NCBI GenBank assembly: GCA_010031735.1
Contig: RGZB01000013.1
Span: 1-50,185, forward strand
DNA from: Pseudomonadota bacterium
GTDB taxonomy: Bacteria > Pseudomonadota > Alphaproteobacteria > Rickettsiales > RGZB01
DNA length: 50,185 bases
Reading direction: 5' to 3'
Part shown: one piece after another, positions 1 to 7,190 of the stretch
Position numbering within the stretch: position 1 is the first letter of the stretch
Layout of the letters: each line of letters begins with the position of its first letter
Translations under genes and position numbers: made by a program
The notes under the pieces: model-generated
Databases searched by the model: none
What the model saw: only the letters and a program-made list of their open reading frames with translations
Told to the model about the DNA's origin: nothing

Positions 1-209
1 TGCCGTGCGCGTGGTATCACGCAGGTTGCTGTGGCGGATTATCTCGGTATCACCTTCTCGAACATACACTCGCGGAAGCGCAGTATGTAGCGACGATCTC
101 GAGCCCCTTCAAAAAAGAAGAGTCCGCAGTATATCTGCATAAATTGCAGGTGATACAAAAGAAACTGACCGATCTATCGTCCTTTATCCGCAAGCAAACG
201 CATCACTAA
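1..209 (+). pseudogene. Possible Xre-type HTH regulator remnant, frameshifted
   Basis: Frame 1 from the window edge reads a helix-turn-helix-like stretch (GITQVAVADYLGITFSNIHSR) and stops at 88-90. Frame 3 stays open from the edge to the stop at 207-209 and ends KKLTDLSSFIRKQTHH. The first half resembles the Xre/HipB-like HTH of alphaproteobacterial regulators, where TQ..VADYLGITF..I is usual. The second half could be its C-terminal helix after a frameshift. The 5' end lies outside the window, so truncation, frameshift or two unrelated fragments cannot be told apart. Confidence 0.3.
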
Positions 210-362
210 ATTTACAATTCTAATGCGAAAAACAAATCCGTTGCTCAACAAAACGAGCGGATGGTAGCGTTACGGAACGATACAAAAATCGTTACTACTA
301 AACGATCAGGTTGAAGTATGCTGGTGAATAATACGAAACACATTTCAACTGGAGATTTAAGA

Positions 363-845
363 ATGCGAATTATTTTACTTCTATTATTATTCACTTCTGT
401 TCCTGCTAGTGCATTAGCATGTGTTCCATCGATCAGTACTTGGGAAGAGCGTCTACAAAATGCAGAGCACATGGATTATATATTCATTGGCCGCGTCAAA
501 GATATCAACGATGGGGGACTATATGTAAAAACTGCAGGTGCACACATGGCGGATGCTAAGGGGGCAAAACAAGTAACGTTCAAAGTCATTCAAAATTTTA
601 AAGGTGCTAACGAAAGCACTATAGTTACTGCTTCGATGAGATCTGATTGCTCACAAACGTTCATAGATAATGAAAAGTACTTGATATTTATGCCTAAGCA
701 AATAAGTGCCTATACATCTAAAGATGATTTGAATTCTGGAATACCAAACATTTACAGCACAGATGTATTCTTATTTTCAGAGATAGAACCGGATGTAGTT
801 GAAAAGTTAAACACTCTTTTTAAGGAGAAAAAGAATGACCATTAA
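363..845 (+). CDS. Secreted NTR/TIMP-like protein
   Basis: 160 aa. The start at 363 is chosen over the upstream in-frame start at 318 because it follows GGAGATTTAAGA and begins directly with a signal peptide (MRIILLLLLFTSVPASALA, cut before Cys20). The mature protein begins with Cys, as NTR/TIMP domains do. It then has the pattern FIGRVKDI, VTFKVIQNFKG, a second Cys (SDCSQTF) and YLIFMP. This matches the two proteins at 14785 and 15337 (C..., VFLGTV, F.V...WKG, C.., YLVY). TIMP-like bacterial proteins are exported and their substrates are unknown; protein binding or inhibition is only an analogy. The DNA is AT-rich, unlike the two core-genome relatives, which suggests it came with the island or an older insertion. 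Confidence 0.65.
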   Translation: MRIILLLLLFTSVPASALACVPSISTWEERLQNAEHMDYIFIGRVKDINDGGLYVKTAGAHMADAKGAKQVTFKVIQNFKGANESTIVTASMRSDCSQTFIDNEKYLIFMPKQISAYTSKDDLNSGIPNIYSTDVFLFSEIEPDVVEKLNTLFKEKKNDH

Positions 846-876
846 CACAAGCGGAAAACCTGTCGGAATGAAGTAT

Positions 877-900
877 GTTTGTCTGTAATACAGACCAAAC
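877..900. repeat. Inverted repeat between two small genes
   Basis: Arms GTTTGTCTGT and ACAGACCAAAC pair around AAT with one bulged C, giving a stem of about 10 bp. It lies 32 bp after the NTR-like gene and 25 bp before the membrane-protein gene. No T-run follows, so a processing or protein-binding site is as likely as a terminator. Confidence 0.4.
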
Positions 901-925
901 CATCCGTAACTGAGTGAGGATTTTT

Positions 926-1261
926 ATGAATGATATGTTAGAGAAAATAACGAATACAAAGCGGAAACGTGTGTATGCATTTACGTTGTTTTGGATTATA
1001 TCGGCAGTTGCGATGTTCTTTTTAGGAGGCGCGTTGCCAAAAATGTATTGGGCGGGAGTACGATGGAATGAGCTAATTGGATGGTCATCTTACGGAAGTG
1101 CATCTTATCCCATAGCTCTGCTGATTTATCTTTATTTGGATGACAAGTTGAAAAATCGCAGAAAATTGTTTTTACCACTGCTAGCGATTGCTCTTCTAAT
1201 ACTTTGTCCTTTGACTGTCATAGTTGCCTTTAAAGCATTTTATCTAATTTCTAAATTATAA
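926..1261 (+). CDS. Small three-helix membrane protein, unknown
   Basis: 111 aa. ATG at 926 is preferred over GTG at 914 because GAGTGAGGA lies just before it. After a basic N-terminus (KRKR) there are three hydrophobic segments at about residues 18-40 (FTLFWIISAVAMFFLGG), 55-72 (YPIALLIYLYL) and 82-105 (LFLPLLAIALLILCPLTVIVAF). No family is recognised. It follows the NTR-like gene on the same strand at a distance of 80 bp. Confidence 0.6.
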   Translation: MNDMLEKITNTKRKRVYAFTLFWIISAVAMFFLGGALPKMYWAGVRWNELIGWSSYGSASYPIALLIYLYLDDKLKNRRKLFLPLLAIALLILCPLTVIVAFKAFYLISKL

Positions 1262-1296
1262 GAGGTTATTTATGCCACTTCTTTCGATCGAATCGT

Positions 1297-1312
1297 GGGG
1301 GCTGGATTTGAA
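1297..1312. repeat. att-like core repeat A (outer element end)
   Basis: GGGGGCTGGATTTGAA is identical to 16 bp inside the tRNA-fMet gene at 10862-10877. The 15-bp GGGGCTGGATTTGAA also recurs at 3303. This is the T-arm/acceptor part of the tRNA, the usual crossover target of tRNA-specific tyrosine integrases. It is read as the far end of an older tandem integration. Confidence 0.8.
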
Positions 1313-1365
1313 TAAATTAAGTAATATGTTGATTTAAATAAGTTATCCCTGATTCAATTTTGCTC

Positions 1366-1396
1366 TGTACCTATGTTTATACCCCAACTGGTACCT
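1366..1396. promoter_or_regulatory. Integrase arm-type repeats near att A
   Basis: TGTACCT at 1366 and GGTACCT at 1390. The first begins 54 bp after the att core, the same spacing as at att B. They are interpreted as integrase arm-binding sites. Confidence 0.55.
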
Positions 1397-1538
1397 ACTT
1401 TCACTGGATACTAATAGACCTCTAAAGACTACTGCCAGCTTTAGTTTCGTTAGTTCAATTTTGAATTTCTTTATTCAAAAACCGATGAAACCCGCTTAGT
1501 TCTGCGATTCTTGTAAACAGACTATACCCAATCTTTTG

Positions 1539-1796
1539 TCAACAGCCGCATGTGGGGCTATAAGTCCCATCACAGCAAACCGTTCTGCCGTTAGAACAGC
1601 CGCATACTCCATTATGCCACGAGCAACAACCCTGCCTTGCCTCGTCAACGCCTATTGCGCTTTTCTCCTGAACTTGTGGTGTGACATGGCACATCGATTC
1701 CGTTTGAGCACAAGATACATCGGTATGTACGGGCTTTGATGCCAAAGCTGAGGTGCATACTGTTAATAGGAGTAAGAATATAGCAAATGCACGCAT
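1539..1796 (-). CDS. Secreted Cys-rich small protein
   Basis: 85 aa with a signal peptide (MRAFAIFLLLLTVCTSALA, cut after residue 19). The C-terminal third is packed with cysteines: GCCSWHNGVCGC, then GRTVCCDGTYSPTCGC. The CC..H.GVCGC...R.VCCDGT.SP.C.C pattern recurs in small proteobacterial proteins of unknown role and suggests a disulfide-stabilised or metal-binding fold. The start lies 2 bp after the stop of the membrane-protein gene at 1798-1995, so the two are probably co-transcribed. The last gene of the minus-strand trio inside the outer element. Confidence 0.65.
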   Translation of the reverse strand: MRAFAIFLLLLTVCTSALASKPVHTDVSCAQTESMCHVTPQVQEKSAIGVDEARQGCCSWHNGVCGCSNGRTVCCDGTYSPTCGC

Positions 1797-1797
1797 G

Positions 1798-1995
1798 TTA
1801 TCTCTTCCAATTACGATAGATTTTAATGGTTAACGCCATAACTATTACCAGAAGAGAACTGCCATAAAAAAGTAAATTCCAAACTTGTGCCAAAATGGGA
1901 CTAAAAATCCATCCATAATTCAATATAGCTAGAATCATCAGTAAAAGCAGAAGCCCTGAATCAGAGCTAAAAACTTTATCGAGCCTATTAAACAT
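1798..1995 (-). CDS. Small two-helix membrane protein
   Basis: 65 aa. Two hydrophobic segments, about residues 14-33 (GLLLLLMILAILNYGWIF) and 40-58 (WNLLFYGSSLLVIVMALTI), end in a basic KIYRNWKR tail. Its ATG overlaps the stop of the 50-codon ORF upstream by one base (TAATG), and its stop lies 2 bp before the Cys-rich gene. The arrangement points to one coupled transcript. No family is recognised. Confidence 0.55.
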   Translation of the reverse strand: MFNRLDKVFSSDSGLLLLLMILAILNYGWIFSPILAQVWNLLFYGSSLLVIVMALTIKIYRNWKR

Positions 1996-2147
1996 TAGTG
2001 TGATGAACCTTTATTTTTAGTATTCATGATGTCTTCTATCGCGCTTATTATTGACCACCATATACTTGCAGCTTTCATATCATCGCGTACCATAAATTCA
2101 AGCCACTTCTGATCTGCATAAGCATAAGCGTCTATCCGCACAAGCAT
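1995..2147 (-). CDS. 50-aa ORF, possibly 5'-truncated
   Basis: Reads MLVRIDAYAYADQKWLEFM and ends SIISAIEDIMNTKNKGSSH. Its TAA shares a base with the next ATG, which supports real translation coupling. Its 5' end falls exactly where the serine-recombinase remnant on the other strand starts to read, so it is probably the C-terminal end of a longer gene cut by that insertion. No family is recognised. Confidence 0.4.
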   Translation of the reverse strand: MLVRIDAYAYADQKWLEFMVRDDMKAASIWWSIISAIEDIMNTKNKGSSH

Positions 2148-3053
2148 GGGGCTCTAATATCTGAGGAATTGTACGAGAAATGCCAAAGAATAATGCTTTT
2201 AAGGAGAAACAATCCCTTATACGCATTCCACAATTATGGCAGAACATTTCTTCATAAAATTGCTGTCTGTGGATTTTGTGGAGGTCGCATTGTCTCATGT
2301 TATTATAATAGATATTATACTTGCACTAGAGCTAGCAATAGCTCAAGGACAGTATGCAAGGAAGGAATGATTCGCGCAGATAATCTAAACATCCAATGCC
2401 TTGAGATGTTAAAGAAGATAGAGTTATCTACAGATATGCGAGACAATCTTGAAATGCATTTGTCTGATATATTTTTAGGAAAATTTAAAGAAATTAAAAT
2501 GCTTCAAGTGTCTGCTGAAATGGCAGTTAAGAAACTAGATAATAAAATTCAGACTTTAATACAATCTTACACAGAAGGTATTGTATCTAAAGAAATCTAT
2601 TTAAAACTATATAACCAATTTGCTTTAGAGCGTCTTGATTGGAATAAAAAGCATTACATTGCAAATACTGCTCACCAACAATTTAATAGTAAATTAATGT
2701 CTATTATTGATTTTGCTAGTAATGCAAAGTCTTCTTACCAAGATACTCAAGACCACCTTGAACGAATGAAAATCTTGTACATGGTTTGTGACAATATCGT
2801 ATTAAAAAATCGTACCCTCGAATTTAGCTATCGCCCTCCATTGAATATTCTTGCTACAAAAGGCAAGAAAACATGGAAGAATATAGTTACTGAAATGAGA
2901 GAAAAATACTTTGAAGAAATTATACTTTTTTCTACAAAAACGGAGGCTATTACACATTATGATCTAATATATAATCATAAGTCAGAAAGTAATAGTTCTG
3001 TACCGCAGCCAACTATGTTTAATAGTCCTCAATATAGGAATAAAAATTTATAA
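2139..3053 (+). pseudogene. Serine recombinase remnant (C-terminal half)
   Basis: The frame is open from about 2139: HKHGALISEELYEKCQRIML is the end of the Recombinase domain. It is followed by the zinc beta-ribbon (CGFCGGRIVS, then YYTC and C before KEGMIRAD) and a coiled-coil region (about residues 95-190). Large serine recombinases carry an N-terminal catalytic domain of about 150 aa with the nucleophilic Ser; nothing like it is visible upstream. The fragment cannot catalyse recombination. It marks a second, unrelated mobile element that broke into the outer tRNA-fMet element. The ORF has a usable internal TTG start at 2169, so a DNA-binding fragment could still be made. Confidence 0.75.
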
Positions 3054-3062
3054 TGAATTTAG

Positions 3063-3139
<77 letters not shown>

Positions 3140-3302
3140 ACTATTTGAGTTGGTACTCTTAACATAGGTACTTAAAGGATAAAACTGACAAAGCATTTCG
3201 TATCAGTAGTATTTATATTAGTTCAAATCCGAATTAAGAGCACGCCAAGCCAAATCAATTTAACGCACAGATATTTAAGAACATTATGTGGTTTTTTGCT
3301 TT

Positions 3303-3317
3303 GGGGCTGGATTTGAA
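3303..3317. repeat. att-like core repeat B (inner element left end)
   Basis: GGGGCTGGATTTGAA is identical to part of tRNA-fMet (10863-10877) and to att A. With the integrase next to the tRNA at the other end, it defines the inner element as about 7.6 kb. Confidence 0.85.
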
Positions 3318-3370
3318 TATTTCTGATAAGTGTTTGAGATATTGGAATTTACTCCAATCCAAAAATCTCC

Positions 3371-3389
3371 TGTACCCTAGACTGTACCT
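3371..3389. promoter_or_regulatory. Integrase arm-type repeats near att B
   Basis: TGTACCC at 3371 and TGTACCT at 3383, the first 54 bp after the core. The same two heptamers in opposite order lie beside the integrase gene at 10709 and 10720. Confidence 0.6.
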
Positions 3390-3464
3390 AGAAGAGATTT
3401 AGAGCGTTTACTAAGAAGTCCTTTCTAACTATTCTAACACATCTTTCCAATAAAAGTAAAAGCC

Positions 3465-4736
3465 ATGAAATTAGCAAAGATAAAGACCCGGTATAGTGGT
3501 GACTTGTCCCTTGGCAAAGTTACAGTTTTTGTGGGCCCCAATAATTCTGGAAAATCTAGAGCGCTTGTAGATATCCACCATCTTTTTAATACACCGGAGA
3601 GAGACAAACCCAATACCACTGTTATCATTGATAATATAGAAGTAGAAAAACCTGCTAAGGTTGAAGATTTATTTATTGGACTTAATCGCGTTTATGATAA
3701 TGGAAAACCAGAGCGCGTACTGTATCAAGGCTTTGGGCCACAATTAGAAGGATCAGATACATTTGCAGAAGAAAGTACTGATGTTTTAAAAAGAAAATTT
3801 GATAAGAATTTAGATCTTTCTTGGGCCTTTCCTCATCTAAGCAAATTATGGATAGCTACGGGCCAATTTATTATATCAACTCATAACTATAATTTTCTTA
3901 TGGGAATAATATCAACAAATTGTCCTGTAGATATTTTTCGTCTTAATAGAAGTGATAACATAACGAAAATTACTCCTATTCCAGTGCAAGACGTTGCTAA
4001 TCTAACAAAGTCACCTATACTTTCTAGCCAGCGTGTTCTTGAAGCTATGTTTGCTGATGGAACAATAATTTGTGAGGCAGATAGCGATAGAATCATATAT
4101 CAAACCGTAGCTTCTCAAATATCGCCAAATCTAGATGATTTGTTTATCCATGCAAACGACAAGCAATCTATTCATAAAGTTGTAGAATTAATAAGTAAGA
4201 CGGCGAGCCCTTTAGCCGCAATAGTTGATATCGATATTTTAAACGATCAAACAAATTTTCAAAAATTAATTGAAAAATTTCCTAACTGCACAAATGCATC
4301 AGAACTTATAGAAATTCAAAAGAGAATTAAAAAAGCTATCGAGAGTCAAAGTGACGAGGAGATATTGGATAAAACTATTTTAGAAGTTGAATTATTGACT
4401 GATGCATTTTCAAAAAAGAAACCATCCTTATCGGAACTAAGAAGAAGATTAAGGGATATAGAAGACGCTGGCTCTATATGGAAGCCCTTTAAGGAAAAGG
4501 GAATAAGAGTATTACCATGCTTACTCCGTCGTGATGCTTTCCATCTTCTTAAAGAGTGTAAGAAGTTTGGACTTTTTATTGTACCTGTTGGGGAGCTAGA
4601 AAGTTGGATACCTCTTGGAGTAAGAAAGGATAGGTGGATTAACGAAGCATTGGAAAAACTACGAAATGGCGAATGTCCACCCAGACTAACAAAGTTTACA
4701 AATGAGGTAATCACCTATCTTAGAGGAAGAAAGTGA
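3465..4736 (+). CDS. OLD-like ATPase/TOPRIM protein with shortened ATPase core
   Basis: 423 aa. Residues 1-50 carry an ABC-type Walker A (VGPNNSGKS). Around residue 130 the chain jumps straight to an H-loop-like QFIISTHNYNFL, without a clear signature motif or Walker B (acidic ...DEP). The C-terminal half has a TOPRIM-like core: IICEADSDRIIY, then AAIVDIDIL, and a tail with LESWI. Full OLD/RecF-like defence nucleases usually run to 550-700 aa, so 100 or more residues of the ATPase head seem to be missing, in frame. Activity as an ATPase is doubtful; the TOPRIM part may be intact. First gene inside the inner element, alone on its transcript, AT-rich like its surroundings. Confidence 0.7.
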   Translation: MKLAKIKTRYSGDLSLGKVTVFVGPNNSGKSRALVDIHHLFNTPERDKPNTTVIIDNIEVEKPAKVEDLFIGLNRVYDNGKPERVLYQGFGPQLEGSDTFAEESTDVLKRKFDKNLDLSWAFPHLSKLWIATGQFIISTHNYNFLMGIISTNCPVDIFRLNRSDNITKITPIPVQDVANLTKSPILSSQRVLEAMFADGTIICEADSDRIIYQTVASQISPNLDDLFIHANDKQSIHKVVELISKTASPLAAIVDIDILNDQTNFQKLIEKFPNCTNASELIEIQKRIKKAIESQSDEEILDKTILEVELLTDAFSKKKPSLSELRRRLRDIEDAGSIWKPFKEKGIRVLPCLLRRDAFHLLKECKKFGLFIVPVGELESWIPLGVRKDRWINEALEKLRNGECPPRLTKFTNEVITYLRGRK

Positions 4737-4847
4737 TTATATTTCAGTCTATTGATATAGATCTGGCTAATATATTTCATTAAATAAATTTGGTGACAAT
4801 CAAATTGGCTTCTTTTATAAACCTAGCTCCAATAAAGTCCAATAAGT

Positions 4848-4923
4848 GCCTCGATAGCTCAGTTGGTAGAGCAAGGGATTGAAAATCCCTGTGTCGCTGG
4901 TTCGATTCCGGCTCGAGGCACCA
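4848..4923 (+). tRNA. tRNA-Phe (GAA)
   Basis: 76 nt including an encoded CCA. Acceptor GCCTCGA/TCGAGGC with A73, D-arm GCTC/GAGC, anticodon loop TTGAAAA (anticodon GAA) and T-loop TTCGATT. All stems pair. It lies inside the inner element, 41 bp before the AbiV-like gene. Confidence 0.95.
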
Positions 4924-4964
4924 CTTCTCCTACGCTCAAGATACTCGTGGAGTACAGCAGCTGC

Positions 4965-5924
4965 ATGGACGATATTTTAAAGAAAATTATTAAAACCTGC
5001 ATAAAGCATGCTTCCGATCTTATTGAAGCCGCTGAAGCTGTTTTTATAAACGGGAAATATAACCTTTCTTATCATCTTTCAGTTTTAGCCATAGAGGAAA
5101 TTGGAAAGGCAAATCTTCTATTGGCCAAGCATTTAGATAAAAGCTCTCCTGAAGAAAAAACTAGATGGCTTGATAAAAAGGCTTCCGATCATGAGTTAAA
5201 GCTTTTCTGGGCATTTTGGACACCGGCTTTCAGAAGTGGAACAATAACTGAAAAAGAAATTACACAAGCGAAAGATTTTGCTCGCAATGTTCATAATCTT
5301 CGAATGGAAGGCCTTTACGTAAACTACGAGGCAAAAGCCACAAAAGATATAATAAGGAAGATTCCAAAGAGTCAGGCAAGAGGCATGATAGACCTTGCTA
5401 AGGCACGAATAGATATTGAAGCTTCAAGAAAAATAAAGCCCCTGACAAAAGAACGCGCACAAATGCTTGACTGGTTCGTTTCTGCTACAGCAGATGAAGA
5501 GCAAAGAAAATTTATCTTTAGTAATTCCTCTCTTAAGGAATTACAGGAATTAAAGGATGTAATTAAATGGTTCGCTTGGCTAAAAAAACAATTTGAAGAT
5601 GCTGATAAAGAGGCTCAAGCTTTATTAGAAAAAGAGCTCAGAAGGCAAAAGCCAGAAGAGGAAGAAAAGTTTTCTCCTAAATGGAAAATAAGAACCAAAT
5701 TAATATGCTTATCTCATTCAATACGCCAATCAGCATTGAATCAATGGAATGACCATTCTCGAGGAATCATAAAGTTATACGAAGGAGACAAGAAAAAGGG
5801 TGAAATAATCGTAGATATTGTCCTTCCCAAAATTGTCCCCATGCAATCGCTCTGGTCTGCAGGGTATGGCCACATGAGACGATTTATAATAGCACTAAAT
5901 ATGGCTACTTTCAACCATCACTAA
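4965..5924 (+). CDS. AbiV-like abortive infection protein (HEPN)
   Basis: 319 aa. ATG at 4965 is chosen because the longer frame runs back into tRNA-Phe. The N-terminal helix pair AEAVFINGKYNLSYHLSVLAIEEIGKANLLL (residues about 19-50) is the hallmark of the AbiV/HEPN family, followed by the usual KASDHELKLFW. HEPN AbiV proteins act in lactococcal-type abortive infection by arresting translation; that role is carried over by family only. The middle is long, charged and helical; a second conserved-looking helix LSHSIRQSALNQW lies near residue 250. I could not place a clear RNase R-x4-6-H motif. No antitoxin-like partner is adjacent. Confidence 0.7.
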   Translation: MDDILKKIIKTCIKHASDLIEAAEAVFINGKYNLSYHLSVLAIEEIGKANLLLAKHLDKSSPEEKTRWLDKKASDHELKLFWAFWTPAFRSGTITEKEITQAKDFARNVHNLRMEGLYVNYEAKATKDIIRKIPKSQARGMIDLAKARIDIEASRKIKPLTKERAQMLDWFVSATADEEQRKFIFSNSSLKELQELKDVIKWFAWLKKQFEDADKEAQALLEKELRRQKPEEEEKFSPKWKIRTKLICLSHSIRQSALNQWNDHSRGIIKLYEGDKKKGEIIVDIVLPKIVPMQSLWSAGYGHMRRFIIALNMATFNHH

Positions 5925-6201
5925 AACAGCTCTGCTTGTAGATAGGCTTGCTGCAGATGGAATAACTCCTCTGGAGTTTTTACTTTTGGTTATGAGGGAT
6001 GAGACCAATCACATTTCTTTAAGATTTGATGCCGCCAAAGCTGCCGCGTCATTTATTCACCCCCGTCTTTCTTCTGTAGATAAGAAAATAGGTGTCTCCC
6101 TTGTAAGTAAGGAAGAAGTGCGCCAAGCTCTTTTTGATGCATGGGAAACTGCCAAGAAAAATATAGAAAAATCTAAGTTAGTTGTCGTTACTACACCATA
6201 A
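5923..6201 (+). pseudogene. 5'-truncated phage-type protein fragment
   Basis: The frame reads KTALLVDRLAADGITPLEFLLLVMRDE, then LRFDAAKAAASFIHPRLSSV. This is the layout of small phage packaging/terminase-associated proteins (GITPLEF.L.VMRD, then R.DAAKAAAP..HP.L). It has no start of its own: the frame enters from the last codons of the AbiV-like gene, and only a weak internal TTG (5986) is available. Read as a fragment left by a deletion that joined it to abiV. The terminase link is from pattern memory and is tentative. Confidence 0.5.
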
Positions 6202-6239
6202 AGGGTGTAGTTATAAATTCTAATAATTCTAAGTAGCTC

Positions 6240-6400
6240 TGAAAGCGTGAAATGTCGGTAAGTATCTGTATATAATATAATATATAGATAATTATTATAC
6301 GCTTTATTCCATTTCACGATTTATTTTAATATTCCGTTTTTTATTAAATCCTATATTAGACAATATTTTCTTTATGAAAGCGTTGAAGTCGTGAAAGCGT
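6240..6400. repeat. TGAAAGCGT iteron-like repeats
   Basis: Three exact direct copies of TGAAAGCGT at 6240-6248, 6375-6383 and 6392-6400. An inverted pair CGTGAAAT (6246-6253) / ATTTCACG (6311-6318) flanks a very AT-rich core (ATATAATATAATATATAG). Repeats plus an AT-rich unwinding-like stretch just downstream of a primase gene resemble the replication origins of phage satellites and small plasmids. Confidence 0.5.
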
Positions 6401-6416
6401 AAAATTTAATCTTTTA

Positions 6417-6785
6417 CTACTCTATTCTTTTGTATTCCTTTCTTCGCTGTCCTTGGGCGTTGTAAACTATTTCCTGTACTTCAATTTGTTCACTATCTAC
6501 AAGTTGTTTAAGAATGTCCTCTCTGTCTCTTGTGCTTAACCACTGGGATTTTCTTGTAATTACAGATTTTATAGTCCAATCGTAATTTATAATATTAAGT
6601 AGTTTTTTGGTATTGGACTCCCGCTCATTATTTGCCACATGTTGCTTTACATTTTGTGCGAGATAGTCAGCACAATAATTCGCAACATTGATTCCCCATT
6701 CCATGCAGTCTTTTGTTATCTCATCGCCGTCAGTGACGATAAGAGCAAGCTTTATGGCATGCTCGGCACATCGGGCGTAAATTGC
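6417..6785 (-). pseudogene. DUF3987-type primase/helicase remnant (C-terminus)
   Basis: The frame reads YARCAEHAIKLALIVTDG, then a winged-helix-like tail: IKSVITRKSQWLSTRDREDILKQLVDSEQIEV. This is the usual C-terminal end of satellite/prophage DUF3987 replication proteins (W.R..E.A.KLAL, then a small HTH). The frame has no proper start; an internal ATG at 6704 would give 95 aa. The matching N-terminus lies in another frame in the neighbouring AlpA gene, so about 300-400 residues, including the ATPase, were deleted and the reading frame was lost. Confidence 0.6.
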
Positions 6786-7084
6786 AGCGTAGGTTGAGGA
6801 TATATAGATATATCATTAATCCACTTTGCTATCTTACCTGCAAGGCCTGGAGGATTTAGAAGCTCCGGAGGGAACCTAGGAGGAGACATAAATTTATAAG
6901 GGCAATTTTCTAGCCAGGTCGTCACATCGTTCTCTACCCAGCCGATAGCTCGTGGGCCAATTTTCTTTGGAGAGGGGAAACATCCCTTAGATATATCGCT
7001 GTAAATAGAAGATCGGCTTCTTCCAGTGATTTTGATTACTTCAGGTAATCTAAGAATTTTTAAATGGTGTGTTTTGTCATTCAT
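6752..7084 (-). CDS. AlpA-family regulator fused to primase N-terminus
   Basis: 110 aa. Residues 1-60 are an AlpA/MerR-like winged HTH: LRLPEVIKITGRSRSSIYSDISKGCFPSPKKIGPRAIGWVENDVTTWL. In prophages and satellites this regulator controls excision and integrase expression. From residue about 66 the same frame continues into PPELLNPPGLAGKIAKWIND, which looks like the start of a DUF3987 primase, and stops after a junction. A primase start (ATG within ...YKFMSPP) in the same frame suggests either an original fusion or loss of the AlpA stop. The regulator part looks intact; the primase part is dead. Confidence 0.7.
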   Translation of the reverse strand: MNDKTHHLKILRLPEVIKITGRSRSSIYSDISKGCFPSPKKIGPRAIGWVENDVTTWLENCPYKFMSPPRFPPELLNPPGLAGKIAKWINDISIYPQPTLQFTPDVPSMP

Positions 7085-7089
7085 AAGAT

Positions 7090-7117
7090 ATGTCCTTTAA
7101 TAAGTTTATTTGGACAT
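7090..7117. promoter_or_regulatory. Palindromic operator before alpA-like gene
   Basis: Arms ATGTCC (7090-7095) and GGACAT (7112-7117) enclose an inner AATAA/TTATT palindrome. It begins 5 bp upstream of the AlpA-like start codon, a position suited to autoregulation. Confidence 0.5.
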
Positions 7118-7137
7118 AGCCTATCTTTACGAAGTGG

Positions 7138-7173
7138 TCATTGTAGCCAATTAGCTTTGTTTAGGTACAATGA
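7138..7173. promoter_or_regulatory. Perfect 8-bp inverted repeat
   Basis: TCATTGTA (7138-7145) and TACAATGA (7166-7173) are perfect complements 20 bp apart, in the gap between the alpA-like start and the end of the 149-aa gene. It could be a second operator or a stem at the 3' end of the OLD-type operon mRNA. Confidence 0.4.
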
Positions 7174-7190
7174 GCTTCAGATAATGATCT

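Larger units (their letters stand above)
3140..3464. other. Gap holding att B and arm sites
   Basis: 325 bp, AT-rich, without a credible ORF. It contains the att core copy at 3303-3317 and TGTACC repeats at 3371 and 3383 (listed separately). A 9-bp inverted piece of the core (TTCAAATCC) occurs at 3222-3230 and may be chance. Confidence 0.7.

Noticed and set aside
3222-3230. Inverted 9-bp copy of the att core (TTCAAATCC)
   Set aside because: Too short to separate from chance; no arm repeats at the expected distance.
6202-6416. CRISPR-like array
   Set aside because: The three 9-bp repeats are too short and unevenly spaced; an iteron reading fits better.
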